Shown here one piece after another: positions 59,857 to 64,000 of a stretch of 64,000 bases of DNA. The DNA is from CAVSUR01 sp963846005 (GTDB lineage Bacteria > Actinomycetota > Actinomycetes > Streptosporangiales > Streptosporangiaceae), in assembly GCA_963846005.1 (NCBI GenBank), contig CAWJUH010000002.1:1-64000 (forward strand), written 5' to 3'. The position numbers were made by a program, and so were the translations under genes. The notes under the pieces were generated by a model. The model was not told the origin of the DNA and ran no database searches. It was given only the letters and a program-made list of their open reading frames with translations. The number at the start of each line of letters is the position of its first letter. Position 1 is the stretch's first letter.

Positions 59857-62517
59857 ATGGGGGAACTCCCCGCCGGCACGATCACGATGCTGTTCAGCGA
59901 CGTCGAGGGGTCGACGGCACTGCTGAGCCGTCTTGGCGACCGGTACGGAGACGCGCTGTCGGCGCAGCGGGCGATCCTGCGCGCCGCCTTCGCCGAGTTC
60001 GGCGGTCATGAAATGGGCACTGAGGGCGACAGCTTCTTCGTCGTCTTCCCGTCGGCTGCCGATGCCGTCCGCAGCAGCGTGACGGCGCAGCAGAACCTGG
60101 CCGGCCACGACTGGCCCGGCGGCGCCGCCCTGCGGGTCCGGATGGGCCTGCACTCCGGCGAGCCGGCCCGGCACGAGGACGGCTACATCGGGCTGGATGT
60201 GCACCGGGCGGCCCGGATCGCGGCGGCCGCCCATGGCGGGCAGGTGGTGGCGTCCGAGCCGGCCCGGCTGCTGGCCGGGTCCCGCCTGCCGCCCGGCGTC
60301 ACCTTCCGCGATCTGGGTTATCACCGGCTCAAGGACATCGAGGCTCCCGAGCGCATCTTCCAGCTGGCCGCCGCGGGCCTGCAGCAGCGGTTTCCGCCAC
60401 TGCGGAGCCTGGGCGCCGCCACGAGCTTCCCGGCGCCCATGACGCCGCTGGTCGGCCGGGACGCCGAGCTGGCGGCCCTGTGCGCCACCGTCGCGCGCGC
60501 GGATGTCCGGCTGGTGACGCTGACTGGTGCGGGCGGGGTGGGCAAGACCCGGCTCGCGCTGGCCGCCGCCGGGTCGCTGCACGAGGCGTTCTCGCATGGC
60601 GGCTACTTCATCCCGCTGGCCCCGGTCCGCGACAGCGAGGCGATGTGGAAGGCCATCGCGGGGGTGCTGGACGTAGACGGCGACGGGTCCGCAGCGGAAC
60701 TGGTCATCGGTTACCTGCGGGAACGCGCCGCGCTGCTGCTGCTCGACAATCTGGAGCAGATCGACGATGCGGCCTCGGTGGTAGCGGCGATGCTGGCGGC
60801 CGTCCCGGCCCTGGTGGTCCTGGCGACGTCGCGGCGGCCCCTGCACGTCCAGGGGGAGCACGAGTTCCCGGTCCCGCCGCTGGCCGTCGTTCCCGGCGGC
60901 GCCAGCGCCGCGGAGGTAGCGGCCTGCAGCGCGGCCATGCTGTTCGCCCAGCAGGCTCAGCTGGTACGGCCGGATTTCGCGATCACCGAGGGCAACGCCG
61001 CGGACGTCGCGGCGATCTGCGCCCGGCTGGACGGGCTGCCGCTGGCGATTGAGCTGGCCGCTTCCCGGGCCAAGCTGCTCACCCCGAGGGCGCTGCTGGG
61101 CCGGCTGGGACAGGGCCTGGACCTGACTGGCTCCGGCCCCGGCCGGCCGTGCCGCCAGCAGACCCTCCGCGGCACGATCGCGTGGAGCTACGAGCTGCTG
61201 AGCCCAGTACTGGCGGGCGTGTTCCGGCGGATGAGCGTATTCACCGGCGGCTGCGGCCTGGCCGCGCTGGCTGCGGTGACACTGCCCGACGGCGCCGGGC
61301 CTGCCGGCGCTGATCCGCTGGAGCTGGCTGCTCAGCTGCAGGACCTCAGTTTGATAACGGTCACTGCCGACCCGGATGGCGAGCCGCGGCTGGGCATGCT
61401 GGAGACCATCCGGGACTACGCGCTGGAGCGGCTCGCCGAAGCCGGTGAGCTCGATGAGGCGCGCCGGCGGCATGCGGCCTGCTACGCCGCGTTCGCGGAG
61501 CAGTCGCATGAACAGCTGGGCGGCGCCGTGCAGATGGCCGTGCTGGACCGGCTGGAAGCCGAGCACGGCAACCTGGAGGCCGCGCTGACGTGGTCGCTGG
61601 CTGCTACACCGGCCGGCGGCGGGACCGATGACACCGAGCGGGCTGAGCTGGGCCTGCGGCTCGCGCGGGCGCTGAGCAGATACTGGTATCAGTGCGGGCT
61701 TGCCTCCGAGGGGCGGCAATGGCTGCAGCGGGCGATCGAGCTGGCGCCCGATGCCGTGGGCGCGCCATTGGCGCGGCTGGCGCACGGGCTCGGAGTCCTG
61801 CTGGCCACGCAAGGCGAGATGGACGCCGCGCTGCCATTGCTCGAGCGTGCCCTGGGCATCTGGCGTGAGGTCGGGGATCAGGAACAGCAAGCCCGGGAGC
61901 TCAACAGCCTTGGTATCACCCGCCGTCAGCGCGATGAGCTGGATACCGCGCGATCGCTGCTGCTGGAGAGCATCGCCATCTCCCGCGCGGTCGGCAGCGC
62001 CTCCCGGCTGGCGGCCGCCCTGACCAGCCTGGGCCAGGTGGAAAGCGCCGCGGGCAACTACGATCGCGCCGCGCAGGTGCTGGGCGAGGCGCTGGTCCTT
62101 GACCGCGAGCAGGGCGACATCCAGGGTGAGGCGATCGATCAGCAGTCGCTGGCGGTGCTCAGACTGCGCGCAGGGCGGATCGAGGATGCCCGTGACCTGC
62201 TGCCAGGCATGCTGGCCTACGCCACCGGATCGAAAGATACCGAGTTCCTGGTCAATGCGCTGGAGGTGTCCGCCTGCGTCGCCGCGGGACTCGCCGACTG
62301 CCTGCCAGCCGCCCGCCTCGCCGGGGCCGCGGACCGGCTGAGGGAGCAGGCGGACCTGCCGCGACACGGGCACGACGAGGCGCTGCTGGAGCAGTTCCTG
62401 GCCCCGGCCCGGGCCGCCACCCCGCCCGCCGAGTGGGAGGCCGCGCTGGCCGCTGGCTATGCGCTAACCCGGGAGCAGGCCGGCAGCCTGCTGCGGTCGG
62501 CGGCACGGAGATCTTGA
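59857..62517 (+). CDS. Class III nucleotide cyclase - NB-ARC-like ATPase - TPR regulator
   Basis: The 886-residue protein has a class III cyclase domain (residues 5-170: MLFSDVEGST with D15, EGDSFFVVF with D58 as second metal ligand, VHRAARIAAAAHGGQ). An ATPase like those of AfsR/LuxR-type proteins follows (P-loop GAGGVGKT, 224-231; ALLLLDNLEQ; VVLATSRRPL; GLPLAIELAAS). A TPR-rich C-terminus (TLGEMDAALPLLERALGIWR-type units, about residues 560-880) ends it. No DNA-binding domain is present. It should link an input sensed by the ATPase/TPR part to cAMP production; whether the cyclase is active must be tested. Confidence 0.9.
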   Translation: MGELPAGTITMLFSDVEGSTALLSRLGDRYGDALSAQRAILRAAFAEFGGHEMGTEGDSFFVVFPSAADAVRSSVTAQQNLAGHDWPGGAALRVRMGLHSGEPARHEDGYIGLDVHRAARIAAAAHGGQVVASEPARLLAGSRLPPGVTFRDLGYHRLKDIEAPERIFQLAAAGLQQRFPPLRSLGAATSFPAPMTPLVGRDAELAALCATVARADVRLVTLTGAGGVGKTRLALAAAGSLHEAFSHGGYFIPLAPVRDSEAMWKAIAGVLDVDGDGSAAELVIGYLRERAALLLLDNLEQIDDAASVVAAMLAAVPALVVLATSRRPLHVQGEHEFPVPPLAVVPGGASAAEVAACSAAMLFAQQAQLVRPDFAITEGNAADVAAICARLDGLPLAIELAASRAKLLTPRALLGRLGQGLDLTGSGPGRPCRQQTLRGTIAWSYELLSPVLAGVFRRMSVFTGGCGLAALAAVTLPDGAGPAGADPLELAAQLQDLSLITVTADPDGEPRLGMLETIRDYALERLAEAGELDEARRRHAACYAAFAEQSHEQLGGAVQMAVLDRLEAEHGNLEAALTWSLAATPAGGGTDDTERAELGLRLARALSRYWYQCGLASEGRQWLQRAIELAPDAVGAPLARLAHGLGVLLATQGEMDAALPLLERALGIWREVGDQEQQARELNSLGITRRQRDELDTARSLLLESIAISRAVGSASRLAAALTSLGQVESAAGNYDRAAQVLGEALVLDREQGDIQGEAIDQQSLAVLRLRAGRIEDARDLLPGMLAYATGSKDTEFLVNALEVSACVAAGLADCLPAARLAGAADRLREQADLPRHGHDEALLEQFLAPARAATPPAEWEAALAAGYALTREQAGSLLRSAARRS

Positions 62518-62661
62518 GCCAGCCAGCACGGGACGGAACGGCGGTGGCGTCCTGGCCGTCCAAGGAGCGCGGGCCCGGAGCCGCCGGCAGCGCCGGGCGC
62601 CCGGCCCTTTCAGGAGGCGGCAACGTCTGAGCACCGAGTCGCGCCCGCCCGGCTTCCCGTC

Positions 62662-62964
62662 TCAGTGGTGCGGGACCTCGTGGCTGACCGTCCGGCGGAC
62701 TTGCTCGGCGACCTGGTTCTCGCTGCGGCAGATCGCGCAGATCGCCTGCCGGTAGATGGTGATGCGATCCGGCAGCACCCCCGCGTACTGTCAGGTGCGG
62801 CTCGTCAGCGGGACGCCCTGGTAGAGCCCGAGCAGGCCCGGCGGCCCGGCGCCGTGCTCGACCGTGACCGCGACGTTGCGCATCAGCCGGCCCAGGTCCG
62901 CGGGCAGCCCGTCCAGCGCGGCCTCGACCATCTCCTCGAACCGCAGGGGGCCGATCTCGATCAC
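62662..62964 (-). pseudogene. Broken zinc-metallopeptidase-family gene (PF06262-like)
   Basis: Reading from GTG 62964 gives VIEIGPLRFEEMVEAALDGL and LGLYQGVPLTSRT, then an in-frame TGA (62791-62793). The same frame goes on QYAGVLPDRITIYRQAICAI and AEQVRRTVSHEVPHH, then stops at 62662-62664. The family normally has HExAHH followed by a conserved tail ending near Gly-Trp. Here the Ala is replaced by Pro, the tail is absent, and there is an internal stop. Three independent faults point to real decay. Confidence 0.8.
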
Positions 62965-63076
62965 GGGCCCATTGTCCGCCGCGCGGCGGGCCCGCAGCCA
63001 AGGCCGCCGGGCGGCGGCCCGCAGCCCGGGCCTGGACGTTCAGCGGTTCTTCAGGAACGGGCGCTAGGTTCCTGCC

Positions 63077-63451
63077 ATGGACGAGTTCCGGGCCCGCCGG
63101 GTGGTCGATGCGCTTCGCGACCGTGGCGTCGACGCTCACCTGCTCCGGGCCGGCGTCGACCAGTTCGGCATCCGGGTGCCGCTGCCCGGCGGCCGCGAGG
63201 CCGAGTGGGACACCGACGGCACAGCCGGCCTGGAAGCGCAGGTCATGCAGGACGGCATGCTGGTGGGGTACGTGCCGAGGATCGAAGGCTCCGAGGACTT
63301 CGGCGAGTCCGCCGTGGTGGACGCCATCGCCCGGACCGACTACGACCAGCCGGTCGCGCACCAGCGCCCCGCCGCGCCCGCCCCGGCCCCCGCCCTGGCC
63401 CGTGAGGGCGGTGTCTTCCGCCGGTTCCTCGACGGCTTCCGCTACCGGTAG
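63077..63451 (+). CDS. Hypothetical small protein
   Basis: The 124-residue protein has a plausible alpha/beta fold in residues 1-90 (RARRVVDALRDRGVDAHLLR; FGIRVPLPGGREAEWDTDG; MQDGMLVGYVPRIEGS), a Pro/Ala linker, and a basic C-terminus (FRRFLDGFRYR). No clear ribosome site precedes ATG 63077. No family is recognised. Confidence 0.6.
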   Translation: MDEFRARRVVDALRDRGVDAHLLRAGVDQFGIRVPLPGGREAEWDTDGTAGLEAQVMQDGMLVGYVPRIEGSEDFGESAVVDAIARTDYDQPVAHQRPAAPAPAPALAREGGVFRRFLDGFRYR

Positions 63452-63539
63452 TCCGCCCGCCGGGCGCCCGCTGTGCCGGAACCCCCGCTGCTGTCACCAC
63501 CTGTTGCCACAATGGGGCGCGAGACGGCAGGGAGTGCTG

Positions 63540-64000
63540 ATGGGCAAGCTGATCTACTCGGTGATCGCCTCGGCGGACGGTTATGTCGAGGACGCTGAGG
63601 GCCGCTTCGCGTGGGCGGAGCCTGACGAGGAGGTGCTCCGCCTCGTCAGTGACCTTGAGCGCCCGGTCGGCACCTACCTCTACGGGCGCCGGATGTACGA
63701 GACGATGCGCTACTGGGACACCGCCGCCACCGGCCCTGACCAGCCGCCTGCCGTCCGGGAGTTCACCACGATCTGGCAGGCCGCGGAGAAGATCGTGTTC
63801 TCGGCGACCCTCGGCTCGGTGACGACCGGGAAGACCAGGCTCGAGCGGGACTTCGACCCGGGCCTGGTCCGGCAGCTGAAGTCGGCCAGTGCGCGCGACC
63901 TGTCGGTCGGGGGCGCCCACCTGGCCGGGCAGGCGATCCGGGCCGGCCTGGTCGACGAGCTGCAGCTGATCCTGGTCCCGGTGCTCGTCGGCGGGGGCAA
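63540..64000 (+). CDS. Dihydrofolate-reductase/RibD-like protein (3' end outside window)
   Basis: ATG 63540 follows GGGAG. The 153 visible residues (MGKLIYSVIASADGYVEDAE, YLYGRRMYETMRYWDT, VFSATLGSVTTGKTRLERDF, SVGGAHLAGQAIRAGLVDEL) match the RibD C-terminal/DHFR-like family found widely in actinobacteria as stand-alone proteins. It runs off the end at LVPVLVGGGK, where such proteins normally have about 20-30 residues left. The role is probably reduction with NADPH of an unknown substrate. Confidence 0.85.
   Translation, partial: MGKLIYSVIASADGYVEDAEGRFAWAEPDEEVLRLVSDLERPVGTYLYGRRMYETMRYWDTAATGPDQPPAVREFTTIWQAAEKIVFSATLGSVTTGKTRLERDFDPGLVRQLKSASARDLSVGGAHLAGQAIRAGLVDELQLILVPVLVGGG

Noticed and set aside
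59665..62373. 902-codon open frame antisense to the cyclase-ATPase gene
   Set aside because: It mirrors the real gene, has no ribosome site and is made of low-complexity Arg/Gly/Gln sequence.
1..64000. tRNA, rRNA and CRISPR
   Set aside because: No TpsiC-loop-like GGTTCGAATCC with a matching cloverleaf, no rRNA stretches and no regularly spaced identical repeats with unique spacers were seen by eye; a dedicated search is the decisive check.

Overview
The window is very GC-rich chromosomal DNA from an actinobacterium. Many genes start with GTG, short ATGA/GTGA stop-start overlaps are common, proteins carry long Ala/Pro/Gly linkers, and third codon positions are almost all G or C. The gene set fits a soil actinomycete: LutABC, MarR/TetR/AraC/LysR regulators, PLP and F420-type enzymes, LigC/LigD ligase parts, and class III cyclase-ATPase regulators. 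I cannot name a genus from this stretch. No tRNA, rRNA or CRISPR array was seen.

Layout. 0-5.1 kb is an accessory-looking stretch: a MarR regulator with a Cys-rich tail, an MFS exporter, a possible alpha/beta-barrel protein, an SMP-30-like propeller, a decayed integrase, and a LysR gene broken by two frameshifts and cut by the integrase remnant. 5.2-8.7 kb holds a 1065-residue protein joining a ferritin-like domain, two CDGSH clusters, a 4Fe-4S-type domain and a truncated-globin-like domain, followed by a small muconolactone-isomerase-like partner. 8.8-14.7 kb has an RraA-like protein, a TetR/operator unit driving a hydrolase-glycosyltransferase fusion, a 1-Cys peroxiredoxin and a secreted phosphoesterase. 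15-23.6 kb is an envelope module: membrane proteins and a CHAP plus glucosaminidase wall hydrolase, with a LexA-box-like site upstream. 23.7-31.6 kb carries a LigD-type polymerase, an enoyl-CoA hydratase, a PQQ-type propeller, phosphoglucomutase and a GH3 glycosidase. 31.7-33.6 kb is a type II restriction-modification pair with an NgoMIV-like nuclease. 33.6-40.5 kb has an anchored esterase, a methyltransferase, the lutABC operon and a LigC-type ligase. 40.6-45.3 kb is a lipid-modification operon (FAD enzyme, DUF1365, two cyclopropane-synthase-like methyltransferases).

46.9-51.8 kb is the most unusual part: four tandem paralogues of an unrecognised single-pass membrane family. Each has a cytosolic helical N-domain, a Pro/Gly/Tyr-rich linker, one TM helix and a four-Cys ectodomain. 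Two copies share a 357-bp block with one mismatch while the rest of the genes has diverged, and the last copy is decayed. 52-64 kb carries fhs, a GH-like barrel, two membrane proteins, a GMC oxidoreductase overlapping a PLP decarboxylase-like gene, a PNPOx-like protein, a cyclase-ATPase-TPR regulator, a broken zinc-protease gene, a small hypothetical protein, and a DHFR/RibD-like gene running off the end.

Caution: at least ten apparent single-base frameshifts lie in otherwise well-conserved genes (fhs, a cyclopropane synthase, AraC, two paralogues, the CHAP/glucosaminidase pair). Some decay is clearly real (LysR plus integrase, the zinc protease, paralogue A), but indel errors in the assembly are a serious alternative for the rest.
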